64,000 bases of DNA from a virus. This document shows positions 47,692 through 57,172 of the stretch, piece by piece (position 1 is the first letter of the stretch; each line of letters begins with the position of its first letter). Position numbers and translations under genes: made by a program. The notes beneath the pieces were generated by a model. The model worked only from the letters and a program-made list of their open reading frames with translations, made no database searches and was not told the DNA's origin. Location: the IMG/VR virus record IMGVR_UViG_3300047375_001083, positions 1 through 64,000 of that record; one strand, written 5' to 3'.

Positions 47692-49002
47692 ATGAGCTTA
47701 GATACAAAGTATAGACCTCGCACCTATGAAGATGTGTTGGGTCAATCAGGTGCGGTCAAGACCTTAAGAGGAATCGTCTCGGAAGGAGCGGGGTGGAAGC
47801 AGTCTTACCTGTTCGCAGGCCCGTTCGGATCAGGGAAAACGACGCTAGGGAGAATCCTAGCTCGCGCTCTTTTATGTGAGAACCCAAGCGAGGGAAACCC
47901 CTGTGACGAGTGTTCATCTTGCAAGGGTATGCTTGAGGGAGGGAGTGACGCTTTTGTCGAAGTGGACGCAGCCACCAACAGCGGTAAAGCTGACGTTAAG
48001 AAAATCCTCGAAGAGTTGGACTACAGTGCTTTCTCAGGTAGGCGTAAGCTCTACCTCTTTGACGAGTCGCATCAGCTCTCCCCTAGCGCCCTCGACGCTC
48101 TCTTAAAGCCTATGGAGGACAATCGCAAAGGGTCTGAAGAGAAGAGGCTCGTTTGCATCTTCTGTACTACAGAGCCCGAGAAGATGAGAGCCACAGTTCT
48201 TTCTCGATGCGCTCCCGCCTTTATCATCCACCATGTCGATTCTGAAGAGATCGCAAGTAGGCTTGCTGTGGTCTGTGATCAGGAGGGTTTCTCATACGAA
48301 AGAGAAGCTCTCATACTCATCGCAGACTTCACTGAGGGTCACATCCGAGACGCGCTCAAGGGAGTTGAGGGAGTTGCTTCATCGAACTCTAAGAGTGTGT
48401 CACTAGAGGCGGTTCGCTCTTATCTTCATGTAGACAGGAATGACCTCATCTGCAAGCTCTTGGTGAGCGATGAAAAAGAAGCTCTAAGAATATCCGATGA
48501 GGTTCTTTCGAGCACTCCTGTGGGGGTGGCTTTCGACAGGCTCTTATCAGCCACGATGCTTGCGATCAGCTTGGGTATGGGCGTGGGCAACCCTCCTCCT
48601 TATTGGAACAAAGATGTTCTTTCTCAGGCTTGGGAGAAGAATGGAGACAAGCTCATTTTCTTAGCAGAAGCAATCTCTTCAAAACCGCGCCGTTCTACAG
48701 AGGCGCTGTTCAAGTGTGAACTCTTGAAGTGGCTTCGATTTAGGGGAGTTAAGATAGAGGCGGTCGCCCCTTCTACGGAAGAGTCTGCGGTCGCTTCTTT
48801 GGACACAGCCCCCGAAAACGCAAAAAACGCACCTTCGGATAAAGAAACTAGCGAGAAAGAAGAGGAAGTTTCATTGATGTTATTCTCGAAATGGGTAAAG
48901 AGAATAATAGAGAGATCAAACTCTTACAGAGGGAGTGTAGATGAGAAAGAGATCGACTTGGGTGGTGATGCAAACATCGCCGAAGGGGGAGGAAGAAGCT
49001 AA
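47692..49002 (+). CDS. Clamp loader ATPase (DNA polymerase III gamma/tau-like)
   Basis: 436 residues. KYRPRTYEDVLGQ (7-18), Walker A FAGPFGSGKTT (about 42-52), the Cys zinc module CDECSSC (about 71-77), Walker B LYLFDESHQLS (about 118-128), and the LSRC Arg-finger motif (about 169-172) are those of bacterial DnaX. Opens and loads the sliding clamp (33521). The C-terminal 90 residues are acidic and variable. Its end overlaps the NusG-like gene by 62 bases. Confidence 0.9.
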   Translation: MSLDTKYRPRTYEDVLGQSGAVKTLRGIVSEGAGWKQSYLFAGPFGSGKTTLGRILARALLCENPSEGNPCDECSSCKGMLEGGSDAFVEVDAATNSGKADVKKILEELDYSAFSGRRKLYLFDESHQLSPSALDALLKPMEDNRKGSEEKRLVCIFCTTEPEKMRATVLSRCAPAFIIHHVDSEEIASRLAVVCDQEGFSYEREALILIADFTEGHIRDALKGVEGVASSNSKSVSLEAVRSYLHVDRNDLICKLLVSDEKEALRISDEVLSSTPVGVAFDRLLSATMLAISLGMGVGNPPPYWNKDVLSQAWEKNGDKLIFLAEAISSKPRRSTEALFKCELLKWLRFRGVKIEAVAPSTEESAVASLDTAPENAKNAPSDKETSEKEEEVSLMLFSKWVKRIIERSNSYRGSVDEKEIDLGGDANIAEGGGRS

Positions 49003-49477
49003 GCTAGGACTTTTAGCGCAACGGCTGAAAGACTTAGCTGAGGTAAGCCTTGAAGACATCTACATACCGATCTTAAGAGGAGGTTCTTCAAAAGCGACCT
49101 TTCTTATAGAAGGGTATATCTTCGTCAAGTCTGGCTATCCCTCAGCTAAGTATTATGACTTAGCGAGGTCTGTTTACATAGACAGCATGATCAGTCAATA
49201 CGACACCCGAAGCGACATGATATCTCAAGGAACGATAAGCGAGTCCGACTTAAGAAAGATGATCTCTGAGGCTTACAGTCGTGGTGGGAACTACCGATTG
49301 GGGGATGAGGTTGAAATCACGGGGGGTGACTTTAAAGGGTGCGTAGGGATTGTCCTCGATATCTTGGAAAAAGAAAGCGAGTTTGAGGGTGGACGGTACT
49401 CGATATTGATCACTCTGAGGAGCGCGGAAGTGATTCTCACAGTGGATTCTTTCTCAGTAGGAGATTCTAATGGATAG
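48941..49477 (+). CDS. NusG-like transcription factor
   Basis: 178 residues. The NGN-type domain is suggested by WVVMQTSPKGEEEAKLGLLA, IYIPIL and FLIEGYIFVKSGYPS (about 7-75). A KOW motif YRLGDEVEITGGDFKGCVGI (about 126-145) follows. NusG/RfaH proteins bind the RNA polymerase clamp and affect pausing and termination, so this may be a phage antiterminator or late-gene factor (inference). Overlaps the sigma-like gene by 8 bases. Confidence 0.75.
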   Translation: MRKRSTWVVMQTSPKGEEEAKLGLLAQRLKDLAEVSLEDIYIPILRGGSSKATFLIEGYIFVKSGYPSAKYYDLARSVYIDSMISQYDTRSDMISQGTISESDLRKMISEAYSRGGNYRLGDEVEITGGDFKGCVGIVLDILEKESEFEGGRYSILITLRSAEVILTVDSFSVGDSNG

Positions 49478-50039
49478 CCACATCATGGAGAGAATCTTCT
49501 CTAATGAGCACTCAATGTCGAACTTCCCAACGTACTCAGAAGAATCAAGCGAGGAGACTTTAGAGAGGCTTGAGTGTGTCCTCGACCACATGGGTCGGAT
49601 TAGCCCTGTGGAGGCTGATATGATCGAGCTTCACGTCTTGAAAGGTGTGCCTCAATCATCTCTCGGTAAGATATTCGGGTACACTCAGCCGAACATACAC
49701 TATCGTGTGAATCGGGCTATGGATAGACTCAGAGTATTGCTCACGATACCTGTCTTCACAGAAGCATACTTACAAGATAATCTTTCTCGGTACTTTTCTG
49801 ATAAGAAGGATATAAGAGTAATGATACTTCTTTATCTCTACTCTAGTCAAAGCCATGCGGCTAGGGAAATCGGAGAGTCTCAAGGGAAAGTAAGGTATAG
49901 GTTTCTAAGATGTCTCAGCGCACTAGAAAAGATCGAGGACTTGAAAGAGATCCACCTAGCTCTAAGCACAGTCAACTCAAACCTCACCCTCCTAAGAAAG
50001 ACAGGGGGGGGTCAGGAAGTAAGGCGAGTTCTTCTGTGA
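49470..50039 (+). CDS. Sigma-region-4-like HTH protein
   Basis: 189 residues. ISPVEADMIELHVLKGVPQS and SLGKIFGYTQPNIHYRVNRA (about 48-88) read like sigma region 4 (D-x-I-x-L-H, then an HTH that recognises -35). A second HTH-like part lies at about 122-160 (SQSHAAREIGESQGKVRYRF). No region 2 (-10 recognition) is seen. May redirect host polymerase to phage promoters together with the NusG-like protein (inference). Confidence 0.65.
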   Translation: MDSHIMERIFSNEHSMSNFPTYSEESSEETLERLECVLDHMGRISPVEADMIELHVLKGVPQSSLGKIFGYTQPNIHYRVNRAMDRLRVLLTIPVFTEAYLQDNLSRYFSDKKDIRVMILLYLYSSQSHAAREIGESQGKVRYRFLRCLSALEKIEDLKEIHLALSTVNSNLTLLRKTGGGQEVRRVLL

Positions 50040-50284
50040 GCATTATCAGCAAGAAAGTAGCAGATAAGTGGTTAGAGAGAATTATTAAGAAAGAATACTC
50101 TGTGACCGTCCACCCTCAGTATGGAGAGTTCTCTGAGAGGTTTCTTAGAACCCTTAAAGAGAAAGAGGAGTGGGAGTGTTCGCTCAAAGAGAACAAGCTC
50201 GTAGTCACGTCAAATGACCCCTATAAGATTGTCTCTTTAATGGCTTATCTCAAGAGCAAAGGTTACTTTGTAGAGGAGTGCTGA
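49910..50284 (+). CDS. Small hypothetical protein
   Basis: 124 residues from the ATG at 49910, or 82 from a GTG at 50036 that overlaps the previous stop as GTGA. The N-terminal 42 residues are low-complexity and basic and overlap the previous gene by 130 bases, so the GTG is a serious alternative. The C-terminal part (VTVHPQYGEFSERFLRTLKE) is a small alpha/beta domain. Unknown. Confidence 0.5.
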   Translation: MSQRTRKDRGLERDPPSSKHSQLKPHPPKKDRGGSGSKASSSVSIISKKVADKWLERIIKKEYSVTVHPQYGEFSERFLRTLKEKEEWECSLKENKLVVTSNDPYKIVSLMAYLKSKGYFVEEC

Positions 50285-50285
50285 A

Positions 50286-50699
50286 ATGATACTGCAAGAA
50301 ACTACTCTTTCTTACTCTTACCCGTCTACTCAGGGGCTATTCAAGTTCTCTGTGTCGGCTAACAAGTACGGGTCTATTTCCGTATCAAGCGTCACTAAAG
50401 ACAATATAGCTTTCTTAGGGTCTTACCCTGTAGAGGTTCAAAGAGCGATCAGTGATGCTATTTCAAACTTGGAGGTTATCATGTCTAACATTTCTACCCT
50501 GAGCGGTACGGTTACTTTTGCGAACCAATCTGAAGCTAGCGTTTTCTTTGACTCCCCTATGCCCAACATTAACTATCGAGTCCTCTTTTTCGTGGGAGAC
50601 TTCGTTTTTGCGCGAGCCAAGAGTAAGTCTACCACAGGGTTTGTAGTTGAGTTATCGACGGCTTTTACAGGAGACGTCAAGTACGATGTTATCGTGTAG
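50286..50699 (+). CDS. Phage structural protein
   Basis: 137 residues, almost all beta and Ser/Val-rich. The C-terminal half SGTVTFANQSEASVFFDSPM, NINYRVLFF and KSTTGFVVEL fits the tail-domain pattern of phage fibre and baseplate proteins: an SGT strand, S-P-M, N-x-N-Y, and K-S-T-T-G-F. Likely a virion component close to the fibres. The ATG is one base after the previous stop. Confidence 0.65.
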   Translation: MILQETTLSYSYPSTQGLFKFSVSANKYGSISVSSVTKDNIAFLGSYPVEVQRAISDAISNLEVIMSNISTLSGTVTFANQSEASVFFDSPMPNINYRVLFFVGDFVFARAKSKSTTGFVVELSTAFTGDVKYDVIV

Positions 50700-50802
50700 G
50701 CGTCGCTCTCATTCCCTATGATCAAAGACCTCTTTCTTCTTAGGGATAGTTTATTTATCTAACACTGTGTGTGAGATGAACTTCAGAGAAAAGGACATAG
50801 AA

Positions 50803-51306
50803 ATGAATCCCACAATAACTCAAGTTAAGAAAGAGTTTTCTAAAAGAGGACTCTCTTCGACTTACCTTCCTAGTGAAGAGAGCTTACGCATCGACTTTTT
50901 CGGTGACTTAAGAGAACAGTGCGTAGAGATAGCTAGTGTTGAAGCGGAGAAGTACCTTCGCAAGTGCTTGTCGGCGCTCACTTTGGATATCGAAACCCTT
51001 ACTGTCAATAAGGGCTTGATCTGTCTGACTGTAGTTGGTTTCTCTTCTGTAGAAGTTCGCCATTACTTAAGAAAGACATCGCTCCACTCGGTTTCTAAAG
51101 CGACCAAAGAGTGCCTAGAGATCGAAGCCTTTAACTTTGACATCTCTCTCAAAGAGCGCATGAAAGAGGAACGAGCCTCCGCTATCGAGGACTTTAAGAA
51201 ATCTTTTAAGGTCTGCGTAGATAGAGGTCTCTTGGCTAAGGGTAACTCTTTCCACAAAGAGTCCGACCGAAACACAGGTAATCTTTCTTTCTTCGTAAAG
51301 GTGTGA
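50803..51306 (+). CDS. Hypothetical protein
   Basis: 167 residues from the ATG at 50803, with AAAGGAC upstream; ATG at 50776 is an alternative. The upstream region has a TTTATTTATC stretch at about 50750. A basic, helix-rich C-terminal part (SLKERMKEERASAIEDFKKS) and a beta-type N-terminal part. Not recognised. Confidence 0.55.
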   Translation: MNPTITQVKKEFSKRGLSSTYLPSEESLRIDFFGDLREQCVEIASVEAEKYLRKCLSALTLDIETLTVNKGLICLTVVGFSSVEVRHYLRKTSLHSVSKATKECLEIEAFNFDISLKERMKEERASAIEDFKKSFKVCVDRGLLAKGNSFHKESDRNTGNLSFFVKV

Positions 51307-51597
51307 CCCTCTCCCTCGTCCCCCCATTCTCTTAAAAAAGCGAAGAAGAAGGGTGTCAGCGAGTTTTGGGGGCGTAATACCGTTCGTAGCGTAAAGGTTT
51401 TCACCCTTTCTCTTTGCGCGAGGAAACGGGGAGGCTTTAATCAAGCTCTCATAGCCTATGCCTTCAGAAGAAAGAACCTCTTTCAAAGCATCGGTGCGGT
51501 CTATCACACAGATAACCTTATCCACTTTGTAGTCTTCTCCTTCTCGGTCTTGGTTGATTAAGTCTTTATATGTCTCTTGGAGAAAGAAGAGAGACAT
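51115..51597 (-). other. Antisense ORF with coding-like start, possible gene remnant
   Basis: 160 residues on minus. The part in the 51307-51597 gap reads like real protein: YKVDKVICVIDRTDALKEVL, EGIGYESLIKA, then a basic stretch. The I-D-R...L...G-I...S-L arrangement recalls the end of phosphoribosyltransferase domains. The last 64 codons are antisense to the plus gene ending at 51306. Either a truncated gene or chance; no ribosome binding site is evident. Confidence 0.3.
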
Positions 51598-51603
51598 ATA
51601 AAG
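51564..51603 (+). promoter_or_regulatory. Hairpin overlapping the ribosome binding site of fibre gene 1
   Basis: CTTTATATGTCTCT (51564-51577) pairs with AGAGACATATAAAG (51590-51603). The right arm ends inside AAGGAG (51601-51606), the ribosome binding site of the ATG at 51613. Either a translational control hairpin or an operator over the TTTATA promoter candidate. Confidence 0.6.
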
Positions 51604-51612
51604 GAGTTCGAT

Positions 51613-54600
51613 ATGAGTTCTTTCGGCACAGGCACGACCACAACGGGCGGTTCTTCGATTGTTTTGACCGCTTTCACAGGAACAGATGGAGCGCAAGCGG
51701 GTACTGACGGGCTTGTACCCGGACCCTCCATCAACCAATCAGGCTATATTCTAGGGTCAGGAGGTGATTGGACTTTAAGTATCTTAGGTGGCATCCCACT
51801 TAATGAGAGTTCAGGTCGCATCGCCACCACAGAGTTCGTCCAAGATGTTGTAGGAAACGCAGTCTTAGGGGGGAACGCTCAACTCGCTCAGCTATCTGAC
51901 GTGACGATAGCGGGACTCGCTGATGATCAGTTTCTTCAGTACAACGTGGGAGCTGGGAAATGGGAAAACGCGACCCTTACTCTGAGCTTGATTTCTGACG
52001 TAAATCTAGTAGGTCTAGTTGACGGAAACGCCTTAGTCTATGATGCGAACGTGGGTCAGTGGGTACCAGGTCAAGGTGGCGGTGGTGGCGCAGCTAATCT
52101 GAATGATCTCGGAGATGCTTCTGTCGCGAACCCCGCGCTCAATGAGTTCCTTGTTTTTGACGGAAACAACTTCGCGAATCAGACGATATCAACATCCGAG
52201 CTTTCAGACTCCGCCGATGTTGTCTTGACTAGCTCAGGGTCTACTTTCGGCGCTTTCGCTTACGACTTCACTCTTTCTACAGTGAGTGTTCAAGATCCTA
52301 CTCTTGATGCCCACGCATCGACTAAGAAATACGTTGATGACGAGGTGGCTACAAAACAGTCTCTCGACGCGACTTTGACAGGTTTATCCGCGCTCGCTCC
52401 TGTAGACAATGACCTGATCATCGCTACAGGAAACGACACTTTTGGCGTCATCAACATCAGTGCTGACTTAGAGTCTTTCTTAAGCACTGACGCTGAGATC
52501 GGAAACCTTTCTAACGTCACACTTGGCGGAGTGGGGCTCGCTAATAGCCAAGTCTTGAAGTACGAGAACGGCGCTTGGATTAACGAAGATCTTGATTTCT
52601 CTGAGCTGTCAGGGACAGGAGATGTCGCTCTCCTCAGCGCCAATCAGACTTTCACAGGAACAGTATTAGCCACCACTCAGAACGCAAGCGACAACTCAAC
52701 GAAACTCGCCACCACTGCTTATGTAGACGCTCAGATTGACACAGACATCCTCGCGCTCGCTCTTGGCACTGCTTCTCAGAGTAATGTAGGGGACTTTCTC
52801 GCTTCAGGTGCTTCCATCTCTGATCTTTCTGACGTCAACTCGATTGCGAACATTCAAGACGGAAACGTCCTCGCTTGGGTGGCGGGGAACAACCGATTTG
52901 AGTTTACAGCTCCTACTCAGACTTACACAGACGAAATGGCAAGGGACGCTGTTGGCACAGCTCTACAAGGTGGAGCTCACACAGGTGTTTCTTTCTCCCC
53001 TAACGATAACGCAGACACGATAGACGCAACTGTAAGTCTTGGGGGGTTCTCTGCTGGTGATCTTTCTGATGTCGATCTCGTAGGTGTCGTTGACGGAAAG
53101 ATTCTTAAGTATAACAATGGGTCTTTCGAGGTCGCTGACGAAACAGATACGGATACTCAGCTTTCTGATGAGCAAGTCCAAGATATAGTCGGCCCAATGT
53201 TCACCGCAAACAACGTGGGTAACACAGGGATCACTTTCTCTTATGACGACACAGAGGGGGTGAATGACGGCACAGTCACAGCGACAGTGAGCATTGCTTC
53301 TACAGACCTCACAGACACCGCTAATGTCGCTCGGCTCAATGCCGTTCAGACTTTCTCCGCGAATAACACCTTTACTGCTGATGTAGACCTTACAGGCGCG
53401 AACGCTACGGCTACCACTCAGAACGCAAGCGACAACTCAACGAAGCTCGCTACTACGGCCTATGTAGACGCTCAGATTGACACAGACATAACTGCGCTCG
53501 ACCTCGCCAATACGTATCAAGCTAAAGATGCTTCTCTTGATGGCATCACAGGGATCGCTGACGGTGATTTACTCTTAGGTAATGGCGTTGACTCTTTCGA
53601 GAAGGTCAGTGTCACAGAGGGCGTAGAGTCTTTCCTCAAGAGCGTGGGAGCTTCAGACAATCTTTCTGACACTACAATCGGTGTGAAGGCCGAGGGTCAG
53701 GTCCTAAGAATCGGAGCGGATGACTCAACCTTTGAGAACAGCATTCTTTCTTTCGGCGACCTCTCTAACACAGGTAATGTAGTTCAGACGAGCGTGGGAG
53801 CTACCTTCGGGGCTTTCGCTTACGATTTCACGCTTTCTACTGTCAGTGTCCAAGATCCTACTCTTGATGCCCACGCCTCCACTAAGAAATACGTAGATGA
53901 CGCGATTGATGCAGACATAACTGCGCTCGACCTCGCCAACACATACCAAGCCAAAGATGCTTCTCTCGATACCATTACAGGGATCGCTGACGGTGATTTA
54001 CTCTTAGGTAATGGAGCTGATTCTTTCGAGAAGGTCAGCATTCAGCTTGGAGTAGAGAACTTCTTGAGAAGCACTGCGAGGATCGACGCTCTTTCTGATG
54101 TGTCTTTGGATGGAGATGAACTCGTCAACGCTAACCATTTCTTAGTGAGTACAGGAAATGGTGGTTTTGCGAATCAGACGATTTCTACGTCTAACCTCTC
54201 AGACAACGCAAGCATCGCGCTCACCACAAGAGCTACTACTTTCGGGGCTTTCGCATATAACTTTGAGGTGGGTACTCTTACTTCAGCAACTCCTGACCTC
54301 GCCTCTGATGACACTACAGTAGCGACTACTGAGTGGGTCAATGACGTCATGCAAGCAGCAGGCAACGTCTCTAGCCTCGATGACCTCAACGATGTCCTCC
54401 TCGCCGACGTCGCAGACGCTCAGATTATCGTCTACGACTCCGATGGGGGTGCGGACGACAATCAATGGAAGAACGTATCTCTCTCGGGTGATGTTTCTAT
54501 CTCCAACGAGGGCTTGGCTACCATAAGTAACGATGCTGTAACCACCGCTAAGATTTTGAACGGCAACATCACTGAAGCGAAGCTCGACGCTGACTCCGTT

Positions 54601-57111
54601 ACTACGGCTAAAATCGTAGATGGGAACGTCACTGAGGCGAAGCTCGATGCCGACTCTGTTACGACTGCTAAGATTGTTGATGGAGACGTCACGAACGATA
54701 AGCTCGCGAACAGCTCTTTGACTGTAGGTTCAACATCCATTTCTTTGGGAGGGGCTTCCACAACTCTTAGTGGCATGACAGGAATCGACTTCACCAACGC
54801 AGATGCAACAATCGGCGCGACGATGACTACCAATAATGGCAACCCTTCAGTCTTAACGCTCGGAGGTGTTGGGTCGAAGGTTATCGTAAGTGGTGATCTT
54901 CAAGTTCAGGGCGACACGACAACAGTCAACACTTCTACACTAGATGTAGAAGATACGATTGTCAGACTTAATAAAGGCGTTGATGGCGGAGCTAACCCCA
55001 ATGACATCGGTCTTTTCTTCGAGCGTGGGACTACGGGAAATGACGCGGTGTTCTTTTTTGACGAGAGCACAGACACGTTCAAGCTAGGCACGACCACTGA
55101 TGCCCACACCGCCACAGAGTTTAATGACGCCAACCTGACTCTTTCTCCATTAAGAGTGGAAAGCCCTGATCTCGGTGATGATTCAACTCTCGTCGCCACT
55201 ACTGCTTATGTTCAAGCAGAGATCACAGACTTGGATCTCGCAAACACTTATCAGCCTCTCGACAGCACCTTGAGTGCTATTTCTGATCTCGGAACGGGAG
55301 CTGATAAGCTCATATATACTACGGGATTGGATACTTGGGCTGAAGCAACTCTTTCTGCTTTCGCTAGAACAATCTTAGATGACGCTAACTCAGCAGATGC
55401 TAGAGCGACCCTCGGTCTTACCCCTACTGCGACAACAGACCTCGCTGATCTTCTTCTGTCAGCTAACAATCTTAATGACTTAGATAACGTCGCGAATGCG
55501 AGGGCTAATCTCGGTGTCGCTATCGGGTCTGACGTTCAAGCTTTTGACGCCACCTTGAGTGCTATTTCTGATCTCGGGACGGGAGCTGATAAGCTCATAT
55601 ATACTACGGGAGTAGACACTTGGGCTGAAGCCACCCTTTCTGCTTTCTCTAGGACACTCTTAGACGATGCTAACTCAGCGACCGCTCGAACTACTCTTGG
55701 GTTAGAGATCGACACTGATATTCAAGCCTACGATGCGACGTTAGCTTCTCTCTCCGCGCTCGGAACGGGGGCTGATAAGCTCGCTTACACTACGGGAGTA
55801 GACACTTGGGCTGAGGCCACCCTTTCTGCTTTCTCTAGAACACTCTTAGACGATGCTGATGCTAACACAGCGAGAACTACCCTCGGCCTCACTTCGACAG
55901 CCACAACAGACATTGGCAATCTTCTTCAGTCAGCTAATAATCTTAATGACTTAGATAACGTCGCGAATGCGAGGGGTAACTTAGGTGTTGAGATCGGCTC
56001 TGATGTTCAGGCTTATGATGCTACATTACAAGCTTTAGCTGGTGTTAATACGGGCGCTGATAGACTCATTTATGCAAGTGGCGTAGATACTTTCTCAATC
56101 ACCATCTTTACGGCGTTCGCTAGATCTCTCTTAGATGACGCTAACTCAGCGACGGCTCGAACTACTCTTGGGTTAGAGATCGACACTGACGTCCAAGCCT
56201 ACGATGCTACTCTTCAGAGTATTTCTGATCTCGGGACAGGCGCTAACAAGCTCATATATACTACGGGAGTAGATACTTGGGCTGAAGCCACCCTTTCTGC
56301 TTTCTCTAGGACACTCTTAGATGACGCTGACTCAGCGACGGCTCGAACTACTCTTGGGTTAGAGATCGACACTGACGTCCAAGCTTTTGACGCCACCTTG
56401 AGTGCTATTTCTGATCTCGGGACGGGCGCTGATAAGCTCATATATACTACAGGAGTAGATACTTGGGCTGAGGCTGATGTAACAGCCTTTGCGAGAACAC
56501 TTTTGGATGACGCGGATTCCGCGACAGCTAGGTCTACTCTCGGTCTTACTTCAACAGCGACTACAGACATTTCAGACTTGCTTCAGGTCGGCAACAGTCT
56601 TTCTGAGATTTCTGATGGGGGAAATGAAGCGGTAGCGAGAGGCAACTTAGGACTCGGCTCTGCTTCTACACTCGACACTACTATTAATGGCGGAGGTGGT
56701 GAGAACGGCAAGGCGGTTGTTACAGATGGAGAAGGTAAGTTAGGGGCGTTAGATGGCTCAAATCTTACCGTCTTGGGCTCAGTTGAAACGCACTCCGATG
56801 TTGACTTGACTGATTTGGCCGATGGTCAGGGTCTTGTCTACAACGCCAACAACAGTAGATTTGAGCCGGGTACTGTTCCAACTATAGGTACAGACGTTAA
56901 CGAGAGTCCTGTGATTACGTCTCAGAGTATTTCTCTGAACCCGAACGCTCTCGTTGGAGGCGACCTCGTAATCTATGGTCGAGTCATGGAAGTCATCGAC
57001 TACGGCTCGGTAGCCGACGCTTTCGGGGAGGGTGACTTTAACATTGATTTCGGCTCGGTGGCTGACACGGTACTCTACTGCGCTGACGACTACGGGGTCT
57101 TAGTGGTTTAG
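51613..57111 (+). CDS. Giant tail fibre protein 1
   Basis: 1832 residues from the ATG at 51613 (MSSFGTGTTTTGG); the in-frame ATG 36 bases up lies inside the hairpin. Low-complexity, Asp/Ala/Thr-rich, with repeated blocks. TLDAHASTKKYVDD occurs twice (about 52300, 53860) and NASDNSTKLATTAYVDAQID twice. Six copies of a roughly 60-residue unit with TGADKLIYTTGVDTWAEA and LLDDANSATARTTLGL fall between 55270 and 56560. A short domain VNTSTLDVEDTIVRLNKGVD (about 54930) is shared with fibre 2. Phage long-tail-fibre shaft; host binding inferred. Confidence 0.85.
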   Translation: MSSFGTGTTTTGGSSIVLTAFTGTDGAQAGTDGLVPGPSINQSGYILGSGGDWTLSILGGIPLNESSGRIATTEFVQDVVGNAVLGGNAQLAQLSDVTIAGLADDQFLQYNVGAGKWENATLTLSLISDVNLVGLVDGNALVYDANVGQWVPGQGGGGGAANLNDLGDASVANPALNEFLVFDGNNFANQTISTSELSDSADVVLTSSGSTFGAFAYDFTLSTVSVQDPTLDAHASTKKYVDDEVATKQSLDATLTGLSALAPVDNDLIIATGNDTFGVINISADLESFLSTDAEIGNLSNVTLGGVGLANSQVLKYENGAWINEDLDFSELSGTGDVALLSANQTFTGTVLATTQNASDNSTKLATTAYVDAQIDTDILALALGTASQSNVGDFLASGASISDLSDVNSIANIQDGNVLAWVAGNNRFEFTAPTQTYTDEMARDAVGTALQGGAHTGVSFSPNDNADTIDATVSLGGFSAGDLSDVDLVGVVDGKILKYNNGSFEVADETDTDTQLSDEQVQDIVGPMFTANNVGNTGITFSYDDTEGVNDGTVTATVSIASTDLTDTANVARLNAVQTFSANNTFTADVDLTGANATATTQNASDNSTKLATTAYVDAQIDTDITALDLANTYQAKDASLDGITGIADGDLLLGNGVDSFEKVSVTEGVESFLKSVGASDNLSDTTIGVKAEGQVLRIGADDSTFENSILSFGDLSNTGNVVQTSVGATFGAFAYDFTLSTVSVQDPTLDAHASTKKYVDDAIDADITALDLANTYQAKDASLDTITGIADGDLLLGNGADSFEKVSIQLGVENFLRSTARIDALSDVSLDGDELVNANHFLVSTGNGGFANQTISTSNLSDNASIALTTRATTFGAFAYNFEVGTLTSATPDLASDDTTVATTEWVNDVMQAAGNVSSLDDLNDVLLADVADAQIIVYDSDGGADDNQWKNVSLSGDVSISNEGLATISNDAVTTAKILNGNITEAKLDADSVTTAKIVDGNVTEAKLDADSVTTAKIVDGDVTNDKLANSSLTVGSTSISLGGASTTLSGMTGIDFTNADATIGATMTTNNGNPSVLTLGGVGSKVIVSGDLQVQGDTTTVNTSTLDVEDTIVRLNKGVDGGANPNDIGLFFERGTTGNDAVFFFDESTDTFKLGTTTDAHTATEFNDANLTLSPLRVESPDLGDDSTLVATTAYVQAEITDLDLANTYQPLDSTLSAISDLGTGADKLIYTTGLDTWAEATLSAFARTILDDANSADARATLGLTPTATTDLADLLLSANNLNDLDNVANARANLGVAIGSDVQAFDATLSAISDLGTGADKLIYTTGVDTWAEATLSAFSRTLLDDANSATARTTLGLEIDTDIQAYDATLASLSALGTGADKLAYTTGVDTWAEATLSAFSRTLLDDADANTARTTLGLTSTATTDIGNLLQSANNLNDLDNVANARGNLGVEIGSDVQAYDATLQALAGVNTGADRLIYASGVDTFSITIFTAFARSLLDDANSATARTTLGLEIDTDVQAYDATLQSISDLGTGANKLIYTTGVDTWAEATLSAFSRTLLDDADSATARTTLGLEIDTDVQAFDATLSAISDLGTGADKLIYTTGVDTWAEADVTAFARTLLDDADSATARSTLGLTSTATTDISDLLQVGNSLSEISDGGNEAVARGNLGLGSASTLDTTINGGGGENGKAVVTDGEGKLGALDGSNLTVLGSVETHSDVDLTDLADGQGLVYNANNSRFEPGTVPTIGTDVNESPVITSQSISLNPNALVGGDLVIYGRVMEVIDYGSVADAFGEGDFNIDFGSVADTVLYCADDYGVLVV

Positions 57112-57118
57112 TAGAGTG

Positions 57119-57124
57119 TTTATA
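57119..57124 (+). promoter_or_regulatory. TTTATA box upstream of fibre gene 2
   Basis: TTTATATAAAAC, 49 bases before the ATG at 57173. Similar TTTATA or TTTATT boxes lie 36-53 bases before the starts at 46668, 50803 and 51613. Candidate late promoters. Confidence 0.35.
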
Positions 57125-57172
57125 TAAAACGTAAGAATAGAGAACCCTCCCATCTTTCTAGGAGAACAAGAA

